A stretch of DNA of 45,095 bases, from assembly GCA_004554705.1 (NCBI GenBank), contig SFKS01000014.1:1-45095 (forward strand). Direction: 5' to 3'. A program made the position numbers and the translations under genes. Below the pieces are notes generated by a model. It did not search any database. It saw nothing but the letters and a program-made list of their open reading frames with translations, and had not been told where the DNA came from. Source of the DNA: Clostridiales bacterium. GTDB taxonomy: Bacteria; Bacillota; Clostridia; TANB77; CAG-508. Positions 14,581 to 24,747 of this stretch are shown here, piece by piece. Every line of letters starts with the position of its first letter. The stretch's first letter is position 1.

Positions 14581-17338
14581 CTATTCTTGTACAAGTTTAT
14601 TTACTGTATTAGTACTTTCTTCTTTTTTTGTATCTTCTACTAATTTTTCAAGCTCGTTTATTAAGCTCTGTAGTTTTTCTATATCTTGTCCTATTAGTGA
14701 CCAATCATTGCTTTGATTTGATTGTTTCAAATTATTATTTGCTTTTATAATTTCTTCTATTAGGTCGTCTATATTGTCTGTCTCTATTTTTATGCTTACT
14801 GCTTCTTGCGATAATAGATTTATCAGTGCTTCTTTTATATTGTTTCCTATTGCTACTTTATTTCCTGATGCTACTATTACCTTTTTTAATATAGGGGACA
14901 TTTTATTTTCATTTTGTAAGACTTGAAATATTGGTTCTACATATAATAAAGTATTATCTATTGGTACGATTATTATATTTTTTTCTATTTTTGTTCCTGT
15001 TACCTCAATTGATTTTAGTTCTGCTGATATTTTTTCATCCTGCTCTATTAATGTATCTAATTGCAATGTTCCAAGTATTGCTACATCTTTGTTGAATTTA
15101 TATATTGTTAGCTCTTTTTCTCCTTTTTCATTATAAGACCCTACTAGATATGCATTAATGTTCTGCTTTTCATTTATTGTGTATGGCAATACTAAGCCTA
15201 AGATAGGATTACTTTTGTTTATAGTTTTTACTATTGTATAATACGGAGAAATTGGTGTTCCTGTAAGTGTTGTAACTTTTGTTGTATTTTCTTTTGCTGT
15301 ATCCCAAACATCATCTGCTCTATAAAGCACTTCTGGTTGAATTTGGTGATATTGTTTTAATATATCGGCCTGAATACTATATAAATAATTAGGATATACA
15401 AAGTGTTTTGAAATGTCTTCAGGAATCTTTTCTTTTAGGTCTTCAAACAACTCTGGATACATTTTCCAATAAGACATTATTATAGGGTCTGATTTATCAG
15501 TTATATAGAAGTTCATTGTACCATTAAAGCTATCTATTAACACTTTTGCTGAATTTCTTATATAATTTATTTTCTTTGTTCTCACATTATCTTGTGCTAA
15601 ATTTGTGACTTGTGAATATGGATAGCTATTTGAAGTTGTGTAGCAATCTATTACCCATACCATTTTGCCACTGTCTGTTATTACCATATATGGATTTTCA
15701 TCATATTCTAAATAAGGCATAACCTTTTTTACTCTGTTTAATATGTTTCTTTTTATTATTATATTACTTTCTGATGTTATATCTTTTGAAAAAGCTATCT
15801 TTATATTCTTTTCTTTTATTCCTAAAACTAATCTATCAAAAAATCCTAGTTTTATTCCTGCTTTTCCATCATATGCGTTGTAGCTATTTTTTGTACTTGT
15901 TAATGGATAGTCATATTCAGCATTTTCATTTTGATTTGTTGCAATAATTTCATTTGTTTGAAGTCCGAAATATATTCTTGGCTCACTTATTTTAACACTA
16001 TTTTCAGAATCTTCAAAACTGCTATTTACATATTTTAAAGTCCCAGTTTCCGATGTGTTTGAAGCTGCTGTTATAATTGCACCATATCCATGTGTATATT
16101 TATATGTTTTGTTGTTATATGTTCTTGTATCATTACTTAAAATTTCTCTAGGGCTTACATATGATAATACTTTTTTCCCATTTATATCATACAATCCTAT
16201 ACCGAGTATTTTCAAAAGTATAGTATCCTAAATTTGTTTGATATTCTTCTAAATGAGATAGTACTCTTGATTTATTATATATGTTTATATTATCTATTAC
16301 TTCTGGATTTTTGTCTATGTCTTCAACAGTAATAGTTCCTGTATTTGCTATTTCTATTTCATCTATGTCGATTCCATATGCTTGCTTTGTAAATTTAATA
16401 TTTGTGTTAATATATTCCTTCTGTTTATCAAGTTCATTTGGTTTTATATATATTACATCTGCCAAAAACACTACCATGAATAATATTACTAGATAAATTG
16501 GCACCTCTAGTAATGTATTGCAAGCTTTCCTATATTCTCCTTTTTTGGATTTTATCAAAGCTTTTATCGTGCATATCATTATAAATATTGCAAATATTAT
16601 ATATCCCCATTTTTTTATAGTTACATCAATAAATCCTGCACCATAAAGTGATGTTCCATTTCTTGTACTTGCAAATTTACCAAGTACTATATCTTGTACC
16701 ATAATTATGGCAAGCATAGCAATTGCAAGCATTATAAAAAATACAATTACTACAATTTGCTTTATAAATATATTCTTTTTTAATATTTCTATACTTATGC
16801 CTTGTTTGAAAAACTTATGAAAGCATATCAAATAATATGTTGTTATATATATACACATTACTGCCATTACAATTATAAAGCTGTATAAAATAGCTTCTAT
16901 AAATGGTTTCTGAAAAATATAATACCCTATGTCTAAATTAAATACTGGTTCGGCTTCTACAAAAGGTGTATTGTTGAAAGCTAATATCACTTTTTCGGTT
17001 ATTATTTCTGAGAATATTATGCCTGCTATAGTTGCAAATGCTAGAGATATTGATTTATTAGGAAGTTTTGGCATTTGTTTGTTTTCATCAATAAAGAACT
17101 TTTTTAGTCCTTTTTTTATAAATGCTGTTGTTATATATGATAGTAAGTATATTATTGCAAAACTTATTGCAAATACATATATTCTCTGTTTTAGATTAGT
17201 TCTAAATATTCCTACATATTTATCACCTATTCCAAGTATTTGCAAATATTCACCTCTGATGTTTATATAGCTATATATTGCAAATGCTATTATAAATAGT
17301 GTTACAAATATTACTCTTTTTCTAATTTTTTTCTTCAT
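14581..17338 (-). CDS. UPF0182 (COG1615) integral membrane protein, frame broken at a CGG codon
   Basis: Two overlapping frames form one gene. The N-terminal 378 codons hold about seven membrane helices and end LGYYTFENT-CGG. The other frame continues IGLYDINGKKVLSYVSPREI and the large extracytoplasmic domain (TYKYTHGYGAIITA, YPYSQVTNLAQD, HFVYPNYLYSIQADI). Skipping the C of CGG (16204) joins them as ENT-G-IGLYDI and gives 918 residues, the normal size of this family. In family members the joined region aligns without a gap. Without a shift, translation stops five codons after CGG. UPF0182 function is unknown. It starts 9 bases after ftsY on the same strand, so the two are probably co-transcribed. 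Pseudogenisation is the alternative. Confidence 0.87.
16201..16204 (-). other. +1 frameshift site CGGT in the UPF0182 gene (codon 379)
   Basis: Frame 0 reads ACT CGG TAT AGG ATT GTA TGA; the family frame is ACT (C) GGT ATA GGA TTG TAT. The frame-0 stop comes five codons after CGG. Confidence 0.8.
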
Positions 17339-17347
17339 TGCTACCTC

Positions 17348-18256
17348 CTAACCTATAATTGCATTTACGAACTCTTCGGAGTTAAATACCTCCATGTCGT
17401 CTATTTTTTCTCCAACTCCTACAAATTTAACCGGTATAGAATTTTCATTTACTATGCCTATTACAACTCCACCTTTTGCTGTTCCATCTAATTTTGTCAG
17501 TATTAATCCTGTTATTGGTACAACCTCTTTAAAGGCTTTTACTTGTATTATTGCATTTTGTCCTGTTGTAGCGTCTATTACCATTAAAGTTTCCTTTGAG
17601 GCTCCTGGAAGTTCTTTTTCTATTACTTTCCCTATTTTTAGAAGCTCGTCCATTAAATATTTTTTAGTGTGCAGTCTTCCTGCTGTGTCACATATTAATA
17701 CATCTGCATTTTTTTCTTTAGTTATTTTTATTGCATCATATACTACTGATGCTGGGTCTGAGCCTTCTTGTCTTTTTACTATATCTACACCAGCACGGTT
17801 AGCCCAGATTTCTAGTTGTTCAACTGCTGCAGCTCTGAATGTATCCGCTGCTGCAACTACTACCTTTTTACCTTGTTTTTTTAGGTTGTTTGCAATTTTC
17901 CCTATTGATGTTGTTTTACCAACTCCGTTTACTCCAACAACTAAAATTACTGCAGGAGTAGTCTTTAATTCTAGGTTATTTGCTACTTTATCTAATATTG
18001 CTTGTATTTCCTGCTTTAAAGCAGTTTTCACACCTTCTTCATCTGAAATTTTTTCTAATTTTATCCTATTTCTTAATCTTGAAATAATTTCAGTAGATGT
18101 TTCTACTCCTATATCAGACATTATTAGTATTTCTTCTAATTCTTCTAGCAGTTCCTCATCTACTTTTCTGAAATTACTAAATACATTATTTATCTTATTA
18201 TTTAAAGAGTCTCTTGTTTTATCTAAACCTGATTTCAATTTGTCAAAAAATCCCAT
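17348..18256 (-). CDS. ftsY: FtsY, signal recognition particle receptor
   Basis: The 302-residue protein has a short helical N-terminal region, the helical N domain (about 20-90) and the GTPase G domain. Motifs are GVNGVGKTT (G1), ADTFRAAAVEQL, CDTAGR (G3), TKLDGTAKGG (G4) and the C-terminal GVGEKIDDM. It lacks the long acidic A domain, as is usual in Firmicutes. It receives SRP-bound ribosomes at the membrane for co-translational insertion. The start has an AGGAGG-like site. It is first in a two-gene unit with UPF0182. Confidence 0.97.
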   Translation of the reverse strand: MGFFDKLKSGLDKTRDSLNNKINNVFSNFRKVDEELLEELEEILIMSDIGVETSTEIISRLRNRIKLEKISDEEGVKTALKQEIQAILDKVANNLELKTTPAVILVVGVNGVGKTTSIGKIANNLKKQGKKVVVAAADTFRAAAVEQLEIWANRAGVDIVKRQEGSDPASVVYDAIKITKEKNADVLICDTAGRLHTKKYLMDELLKIGKVIEKELPGASKETLMVIDATTGQNAIIQVKAFKEVVPITGLILTKLDGTAKGGVVIGIVNENSIPVKFVGVGEKIDDMEVFNSEEFVNAIIG

Positions 18257-18308
18257 TTATGCTTTTCCTCCTAAATTACTGCTTTAAGGACATTCAGTCT
18301 CTATATTT

Positions 18309-18331
18309 AAGCCCCCTTATTAAAGGGGCTT
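18309..18331. terminator. Hairpin between prkC and ftsY
   Basis: A 7-bp GC-rich stem (AAGCCCC, 18309-18315 with 18325-18331) has a 9-base loop. It lies just after the prkC stop on the minus strand. The T-rich side faces the plus strand, so it is a weak terminator for prkC. Confidence 0.5.
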
Positions 18332-18356
18332 TTATTAATTCTTTAAGTATTAAATT

Positions 18357-20336
18357 CTAAGGAATGTTTATTGTAGTTTCTATGTCTAAATTCATTGTCT
18401 TTGTTGCCTTTGTGCTACCATCAATTATTACCTTTATAGTAACTGTTCCTGTACTGTCAAATCCTACTGAAACATTTTCTAAATCTTGGCTTACATCTTT
18501 TGATTCTACTTGTTCTCCATCTACTGTTACAGTTAAATGTACCTTATTTGGTGTTACTAAAACTTCTTCATATTTTGGATTTCCTTCATCATCAAAGCCA
18601 TTTTGTACCTTTTCATATCTTGCAGTATATCCTGTAAGTTTTGCTATATTTATATTTATTACTCCATGTTTTATTTCTTGAAATTCATTTATTGTTATAG
18701 TTATTTCTGAATTTTTGTCTACCATGCTCTTTGGTGATATACTTTGTTCAACTACTCCTGTTCCTTTGCTTGAGTCTTTTATTCTATCTGTTCTGGTCCA
18801 TTTTAATTTTGCTTCTGCTATTTTTGCTTTTGCTTCATCTTCTGAAAGTCCTGTTAAATCTGGTACTTCTATTTGTTCTATTCCTAGACTTACTTTGACT
18901 TTTATTTTGCTTCCAGCTAGTACCTCTTCTCCTTCTGGTATTTCTTGTTCTATAACGATTCCTGCTTCAACCTCGTCATTATATTCTTCTTCTATTTCTA
19001 ATTCTAGCCCTAATTCTTTTACCTCTTTTCTTACCTCATCTTTAGTTTTACCTATTAATTTAGTAACCTTTATTATTTCTTGACCTTTACTTACTATAAC
19101 ATTTATTGTTGTACCTTCTTTTACTGTAAAATCTGGTTGATATTTTGGATCTTGTGATATTATTTTGCCTTCTTCTACTTCTACATCATATTTTTCTTCC
19201 AAAATATTAATTTGAAGTTTTGCCTCTGCTGCTTTTACTTTTGCTTCGTCAACTGTTAATCCAACAAAATCTATTAATGTAACATCTTTTGGATTTCCTA
19301 AATTTAATGCAAATAATGTTATACCTATACTTGCAAAAAATACTATTAGGCATATAAGTACTATTAGCATAATTTTAACTGCTTTATGTTCTTCTAAAAA
19401 TTTTTTAAATTTTTGGAATTTCTTATTTTTTTTGGTTTCAGTAGATTTGGTTTCCTCAGTTTTTATTCTTTGTGTCATATCAGATACCGTATTTCTAGTT
19501 ACTCCTGTTTCTGGATTTTTAATTATTTTATCTAAATCTTGTATCATTTCTGTAGCTGTACTATATCTCATATTAGGGTCTTTCTCCATAGCTTTCATTA
19601 TCAAATCATTTAAGCTTTGTGGGATAGCTGGATTTAACTCTATTGGTGGTATTGGTTTTTCTTGCATATGCTTTAGAGCTACAGATACTGGTGTATCTGC
19701 ATCAAAAGGGACTCTACCTGTTACCATTTCATATAATACTATGCCTAAAGAGTAAAGATCTGATTTTGCATCAGTATATCCTCCTCTTGCATGCTCCGGT
19801 GAAAAATAGTGTACTGAACCAATTGTTGTCCCAAATGCTGTAATAGTCGAATTTGATACTGCTTTTGCAATTCCAAAATCTGTTACTTTTGCTACTCCTT
19901 CTTCTGTTATAATTATATTGTGTGGCTTTATGTCTCTATGAATTATATTGTTTCTATGTGCTACTTCTAGAGCTTGAGCTATTTGTTTTGCAATTCTTAC
20001 AGACCATTTCCAACCCATTTTTCCATCTTCATTTATAATCTCTTTTAGGGTCTTTCCTTTTATTAACTCCATTACTATATAATATAAATTACCCTCTTTT
20101 CCAACATCATAAACTGATACAATATTTGGATGTGTAAGGCTTGCTGCCGATTCTGCCTCTGTATTAAATCTTTTTATAAATTCATTATCTGTTGTATATT
20201 CTTCTCTTAATATTTTTACGGCAACACATCTCTTAAGTACCAAATCTTTTGCTTTATATACTGTTGCCATACCACCATTTCCTATTTTTTCTATAATTTC
20301 ATATCTGCTTCCCAGCAATTTTCCTTCTAAATTCAT
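18357..20336 (-). CDS. prkC: PrkC, PASTA-domain Ser/Thr protein kinase
   Basis: The 659-residue protein has an N-terminal kinase domain (1-270) with a Gly loop IGNGGMATV, Lys in CVAVKILRE, catalytic HRDIKPHNI, DFGIAKA and an activation loop ITAFGTTIGSVHYFSPEHA. A membrane helix (about 320-345) and three PASTA repeats (about 350-555, e.g. LIDFVGLTVDEAKVKAAEA and VPDLTGLSEDEAKAKIAEA) follow. The protein ends in a beta-rich domain of about 100 residues. PASTA kinases bind muropeptides and control cell-wall growth and spore germination. It is preceded by its phosphatase prpC in the usual order. Confidence 0.97.
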   Translation of the reverse strand: MNLEGKLLGSRYEIIEKIGNGGMATVYKAKDLVLKRCVAVKILREEYTTDNEFIKRFNTEAESAASLTHPNIVSVYDVGKEGNLYYIVMELIKGKTLKEIINEDGKMGWKWSVRIAKQIAQALEVAHRNNIIHRDIKPHNIIITEEGVAKVTDFGIAKAVSNSTITAFGTTIGSVHYFSPEHARGGYTDAKSDLYSLGIVLYEMVTGRVPFDADTPVSVALKHMQEKPIPPIELNPAIPQSLNDLIMKAMEKDPNMRYSTATEMIQDLDKIIKNPETGVTRNTVSDMTQRIKTEETKSTETKKNKKFQKFKKFLEEHKAVKIMLIVLICLIVFFASIGITLFALNLGNPKDVTLIDFVGLTVDEAKVKAAEAKLQINILEEKYDVEVEEGKIISQDPKYQPDFTVKEGTTINVIVSKGQEIIKVTKLIGKTKDEVRKEVKELGLELEIEEEYNDEVEAGIVIEQEIPEGEEVLAGSKIKVKVSLGIEQIEVPDLTGLSEDEAKAKIAEAKLKWTRTDRIKDSSKGTGVVEQSISPKSMVDKNSEITITINEFQEIKHGVININIAKLTGYTARYEKVQNGFDDEGNPKYEEVLVTPNKVHLTVTVDGEQVESKDVSQDLENVSVGFDSTGTVTIKVIIDGSTKATKTMNLDIETTINIP

Positions 20337-20372
20337 TTTTTCACATTCCTTTCACGAAAAAAGTTGTTTTAT

Positions 20373-21107
20373 TTAGTTATTTGCAATTATAATTACTGTA
20401 ATGTTGTCATATCCACCTAATTCTTTTGCTTTTTTTATTAGGTTTTGAGGTGCTTCTGCAATGTTTCTTGTTATTATATTATATATTTCTTGTTCTGCTA
20501 TCATGTTTGTTAAACCATCTGAACAAATTAGAATTATGTCTCCCTGATTAAAATTTTGTACCATTACATCTGGTTCAATTGTTTCTTCACATCCAAGTGC
20601 CTTCATAAGCATATTTCTCTTTGGATGATTGATAGCCTCTTCTTGAGTTATTGTTCCATCCTTTACTAGTTTTTGAACATAACTATGGTCTGTTGTTATT
20701 CTTTTCATAGAATTCTGTTGTATCTTATAAATTCTACTATCTCCTATATGTCCAATATATGCTTTGTTATTATATATTAAGCATACCTCTAGTGTAGTAC
20801 CCATTTGCTCCAATTCTTCATATTCTCTTGATTTTTCGAATACTATTTCATTTGCTCTTTGCATTGCTTGATGTATTATTTTAATCAGCTTTTCTTTCCT
20901 ATATTGGTTATCATTTTTTAAATTTTCTTTTATATACTCTGCCGTGCTTACACATGCTAAGCGACTTGCTATTTCTCCTCCTGTATATCCGCCCATACCA
21001 TCTGCTAAAATGCACAGTTTATAGTTATCGTTTTCTTCTGATATGTAATAAGAATCTTGATTCATTTTTCGTACCATTCCTATATCTGTATCAGCATATA
21101 TATTCAT
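20373..21107 (-). CDS. prpC: PrpC, PP2C-family protein phosphatase
   Basis: The 244-residue PPM/PP2C phosphatase has motifs TDIGMVRKMNQDS, LADGMGGYTGGEIAS, YIGHIGDSRIYK, ILICSDGLTNM and GGYDNITVIII; these supply the metal-binding Asp residues. It removes phosphate from PrkC and its targets. The start at 21107 overlaps the rlmN stop (ATGA), and AGAGGTGAAAGG is its ribosome site; the in-frame ATG at 21140 lies inside rlmN and is less likely. The overlap implies translational coupling to rlmN, whose own frame is restored only by the CGG shift. Confidence 0.95.
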   Translation of the reverse strand: MNIYADTDIGMVRKMNQDSYYISEENDNYKLCILADGMGGYTGGEIASRLACVSTAEYIKENLKNDNQYRKEKLIKIIHQAMQRANEIVFEKSREYEELEQMGTTLEVCLIYNNKAYIGHIGDSRIYKIQQNSMKRITTDHSYVQKLVKDGTITQEEAINHPKRNMLMKALGCEETIEPDVMVQNFNQGDIILICSDGLTNMIAEQEIYNIITRNIAEAPQNLIKKAKELGGYDNITVIIIANN

Positions 21108-22136
21108 CCTTTCACCTCTTTTTTTCTTAGTTGTCCACATGCAGCATCAATATCAGCTCCTAATTCTCTACGAATTGTTGCTACTATTCCATGTTCATTT
21201 AAATAGTCTCTAAACTTTATTATGTTTTCATTTGTACTTTTTGTAAATTTTCTATCTTCTATTTTATTTATCGGTATTAAATTAATATGGCATAACATTC
21301 CTTTTAATAGTTTTACTAGTTCTTCAGCATCCTGAAGGTTGTCATTGTTATCTTTTGCTAATGCGTATTCAAATGATATTCTTCTATTTGTCTTTTCTAT
21401 ATAATATTTACAAGCTTTGATTAGTTCTTGAATATTGTATATATTATTTACTGGCATCATATTACTTCTTTTCTCGTTTGATGCACTATGTAATGATATT
21501 GATAATGTGCATTGCAAGTTTTCATCTGCTAACTTATATATTTTAGGAACTAGTCCACTTGTCGATATGCTTATATGCCTTGCTCCCATATTTATTCCCT
21601 TTGGATTATTTAATATTTTCACTGCCTTAATTACATTGTCATAATTATCTAATGGTTCTCCTATGCCCATAAATACTAAATTAGAAATATGTATTTTTTC
21701 ATCTCTTTCTATTGCCAATAGCTGTTCTACAATTTCACCCGCTTCTAAGTTTCTTGCGAATTTAACGCCTGTTGATGCACAGAATTTACAACCCATTTTA
21801 CAGCCTATTTGCGTTGATACACAAATTGTCTTTCCATATTTATATTCCATTAAAACAGATTCTATCGCATTATTGTCTAAGACATCAAATAAATATTTTT
21901 TTGTTCCATCCTTTGATACTTGTTTTTTAATAATTTTAAAAACATGTAAATCAAAATTTTGCTTTAATTTTTCTCTTAAAGCTTCTGAAATATTAGTCAT
22001 TTCGTCAAATGTTATAACGTTTTCTTTATATATCCAGTGGAAAATTTGCTCTGCCCTGTACTTCTTTTCTCCGTAATTCTTCAAGTTTTGCTTTTAGCTC
22101 ATCTAAATCATAGTTTTTTATATTTTCTTTTAACAT
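21104..22136 (-). CDS. rlmN: RlmN, 23S rRNA/tRNA A2503/A37 methyltransferase, frame broken at a CGG codon
   Basis: The first frame starts at ATG 22136 (AGAAGG site) and reads MLKENIKNYDLDELKAKLEE-L, then CGG. The second continues EKKYRAEQIFHWIYKENV. Skipping the C of CGG gives EEL-G-EKKYRAEQIFHW, the conserved start of RlmN including its Gly, and a 343-residue protein of normal length. The radical-SAM cluster motif is CKMGCKFCAST. Further motifs are MGIGEPLDNYDN, SISLHSA, NLIPIN and the C-terminal Cys in DIDAACGQLR. RlmN methylates A2503 of 23S rRNA and A37 of some tRNAs. Without a shift the product stops after about 36 residues; starting inside the second frame at 22084 would delete the conserved N-terminal helix. 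First gene of rlmN-prpC-prkC. Confidence 0.9.
22070..22073 (-). other. +1 frameshift site CGGA in rlmN (codon 22)
   Basis: Frame 0 reads TTA CGG AGA AAA GAA; the family frame is TTA (C) GGA GAA AAG AAG TAC. This is the only one of the five sites with GGA rather than GGT as the +1 glycine codon. Confidence 0.82.
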
Positions 22137-22207
22137 ATATTTCCTTCTAATATTTAAAATTATACGGATATATTGTATCATATAACTATAATTTATACAA
22201 GCCGAAG

Positions 22208-22241
22208 AACAAAAAAATCTGCATGTGCAGATTTTTTTGTT
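22208..22241. terminator. Terminator of the pilus operon
   Basis: A perfect inverted repeat (22208-22223 with 22226-22241) with an ATCTGCA core stem and seven T residues on the minus-strand side follows pilC directly. Confidence 0.88.
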
Positions 22242-22254
22242 GGTTTTTGCATTA

Positions 22255-23601
22255 TTAAACATATCCTTCTAGCATCCAGCCTCCCATATATACATTTATC
22301 ATTGGTACAAGTACTACAACTACTACGAATATTAATACAATTCCAACAAATACTTGTACTACTTGTGGTAATACCTTTATTACTCTTTTTATAATATTGT
22401 CTATATCTATTTGCATATAGTCATTTAATTTTTCCATCATTTCTGTTAAATCTGTTTGCATTCCAATTTTAAGCATCTCTGTTATCATTGGTGTTGATAA
22501 ACCTGATTTCTCAAACGGTTCTATCCAGCTTTGACCTATTAGTATATTGTTTATTGATGATTCTATTAGTGACAGCATAACTAAGTTGTTTGATATGTTT
22601 CTACTAGTTTCTAATGCCTCTTGTATTCTTAATCCATTTTTTAAATTTAATAATATTGACTGAACTAGTCTTGAAAAGTCTATTGCATATATAAGTTTTC
22701 CGAAAATTGGCATTCTGTATTTAAAATAATGGAAATTATACTTTCCTTTTGGCGTTCTAATATATGCTAATATTGCTAATATTACAACTACAATTATTGT
22801 TACAGGTATGTACCATATTTTTGATATGTAATTCAAAAAATTAGAAAAAGCTATTGTTAATGGTGGTAATTTTTCTTTTGATCCAAAACTATCAAATACA
22901 TTTTGTATCATTGGAACTGATATCAATGTGCCTACAATTGCTAATACGAATAATAAAACAAATTGTACTAAATTTGGAATTAATATTTCTTTTAGTTTTT
23001 TGTTCATAGCTTCTGTATCTTCTAGATATTTTACTGCTTGTTGTAATGCATTTGTTAGTGACCCTGATAATTCTCCTACTTTAATCATATTAATATATAT
23101 TGGAGGGAATATTGAACTATAATATTCCATTGTAGTATACATATTTTCTCCTGCTTCCACTCCTAATAATATGTCCTCTATTATTGCCTTAAGTGTTGGA
23201 TTATCTATGGTTTCTATAACTGTTGTTAATGCATGAATGTTATTAAAGTTTGCTTTTTTTAGTAAATAGAAATTTTCTGTAAAAACTAATATGTCTCTTT
23301 TCTTGATTGCTTGATGTTTCTGTAATGAATCATTTATTCTTTTATATAAACTATCTTTTTTATTCATGTTTTTTTCTATTTGTTCAGCTCTTACTTTTTT
23401 TAGCACACTGTTACTTGTTTCTATGTTTTTTTTCTGCTTATTTACTTTTTTATCTGTTCGTTTATTCAAAACTGTTACTGAAATAGGATATAATCCATTG
23501 CTTTTTAATTTTTTTAGCAGAACATATTTATTAGGTTCATCTGTCTTATATTCAACAATATCTCCTGTTCTTGTTGCAGCTCTATATTTATATAAAGGCA
23601 T
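22255..23601 (-). CDS. pilC: PilC, type IV pilus inner-membrane platform protein
   Basis: The 448-residue protein starts MPLYKYRAATRTGDIVEY, the usual PilC/GspF beginning. It contains two T2SF/PilC domains (about 110-235 and 310-440) with repeated LKNGLRIQEALETSRN-type motifs. Membrane helices lie at about 215-235, 260-280 and 420-442. PilC is the membrane platform on which the extension and retraction ATPases act. It is the last gene of the operon and starts 24 bases after pilT. Confidence 0.95.
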   Translation of the reverse strand: MPLYKYRAATRTGDIVEYKTDEPNKYVLLKKLKSNGLYPISVTVLNKRTDKKVNKQKKNIETSNSVLKKVRAEQIEKNMNKKDSLYKRINDSLQKHQAIKKRDILVFTENFYLLKKANFNNIHALTTVIETIDNPTLKAIIEDILLGVEAGENMYTTMEYYSSIFPPIYINMIKVGELSGSLTNALQQAVKYLEDTEAMNKKLKEILIPNLVQFVLLFVLAIVGTLISVPMIQNVFDSFGSKEKLPPLTIAFSNFLNYISKIWYIPVTIIVVVILAILAYIRTPKGKYNFHYFKYRMPIFGKLIYAIDFSRLVQSILLNLKNGLRIQEALETSRNISNNLVMLSLIESSINNILIGQSWIEPFEKSGLSTPMITEMLKIGMQTDLTEMMEKLNDYMQIDIDNIIKRVIKVLPQVVQVFVGIVLIFVVVVVLVPMINVYMGGWMLEGYV

Positions 23602-23625
23602 ATATTTACCTCCATTCTATCTTGT

Positions 23626-24726
23626 TTATTGTTGCATCTTCATTTTCATTTGCATAATTGTTCTATTAAGAATTTCTAAATTTTTCTCTTCTAATTGTGA
23701 TTTAGCTTGTTCTAATGTTATTTTATTTTTTACATAAAGTTCAGCAAGAGAATTAATTAAGCTTACATTTCCTTTTCCTAGACTACTTTGTATTGCATCT
23801 TCTAATTCAGATACACTGAATTTTTCTTTTCTTATACAGCCTGCAATCACATTATCTACCACCATTACTTCTGGCAATAAAACTAGTTTATCTTCTGTAC
23901 CTTTTATAAGTCTTTGTGATACTATTAATTTCAAAAGTGAAGATATTAGATATTTTACTGAAGCTTGGTCTCTTATCTCATAAAAGTTAATTATCCTATC
24001 TATAGTTTCGGCACATGACTTTGTATGTAAAGTTCCTAACACTAAGTGTCCTGATTCTGCCATATCTATTGCTGCCTCCATTGTTTCTTTATCTCTAATC
24101 TCTCCTATTACTAAGATATCACAGTCTTCTCTTAATGCATTTTTTACTCCGTCTCGATATGTTAATACATCTTTTCCTACTCCTACCTCTTTTTGGATGA
24201 TTAATGATTTATTTGATGTATGTTTAAACTCTACTGGTTTTTCTAGGGAAAGTATTTTTTTGTTTTCGTTTTGATTTATTTCATTTATTAGTGCATTTAA
24301 TGTTGTGGTTTTTCCTGAATTAGTTTTTCCAGTCACTAATATTAATCCTTGTGGTTGATACATCATTCTTCTTACAACATCTGGAACACCTAATTCCTGA
24401 AACTTTGGTAATTCATTTTTTATTAGTCTTAATGTTGCTATAGGAACACCATCTGTAGAAGAAATGTTGCCTCTGAATCTTGTTTTTTCAAATTCATATG
24501 AAAAGTCTATTTTTTTAGTTTGATTATATTCTTCGTCTTTTGATACATTTCCTCTTACAAAATAGTCATACATTTCATACATATCTTCTTCATGAAGTAT
24601 ATCCTCTTGTTCTATTTCTATAAGATTTCTTATTACCCTTAACATTGGCTTTTTGCCTGGTACTAAATGGATATCTGAAGCTCCTTTTTCTATCGCTTCT
24701 TTGAAAATATTATCTATATTGATCAT
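23626..24726 (-). CDS. pilT: PilT, pilus retraction ATPase
   Basis: The 366-residue protein has Walker A VTGKTNSGKTTTLN, an Asp box (LSLEKPVEF), Walker B (DCDILVIGEIRDKETMEAA) and a His box (GHLVLGTLHTKSCAETIDR). The order and length fit PilT. The short N-terminal PAS-like region (ASDIHLVPGKKPMLRV) and the AIRNKE-like IRDKETM motif support retraction rather than assembly. It implies a retractile pilus (twitching or DNA uptake). It starts 22 bases after pilB. Confidence 0.94.
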   Translation of the reverse strand: MINIDNIFKEAIEKGASDIHLVPGKKPMLRVIRNLIEIEQEDILHEEDMYEMYDYFVRGNVSKDEEYNQTKKIDFSYEFEKTRFRGNISSTDGVPIATLRLIKNELPKFQELGVPDVVRRMMYQPQGLILVTGKTNSGKTTTLNALINEINQNENKKILSLEKPVEFKHTSNKSLIIQKEVGVGKDVLTYRDGVKNALREDCDILVIGEIRDKETMEAAIDMAESGHLVLGTLHTKSCAETIDRIINFYEIRDQASVKYLISSLLKLIVSQRLIKGTEDKLVLLPEVMVVDNVIAGCIRKEKFSVSELEDAIQSSLGKGNVSLINSLAELYVKNKITLEQAKSQLEEKNLEILNRTIMQMKMKMQQ

Positions 24727-24747
24727 CTTTTTCCCCTTTATTTGTAA

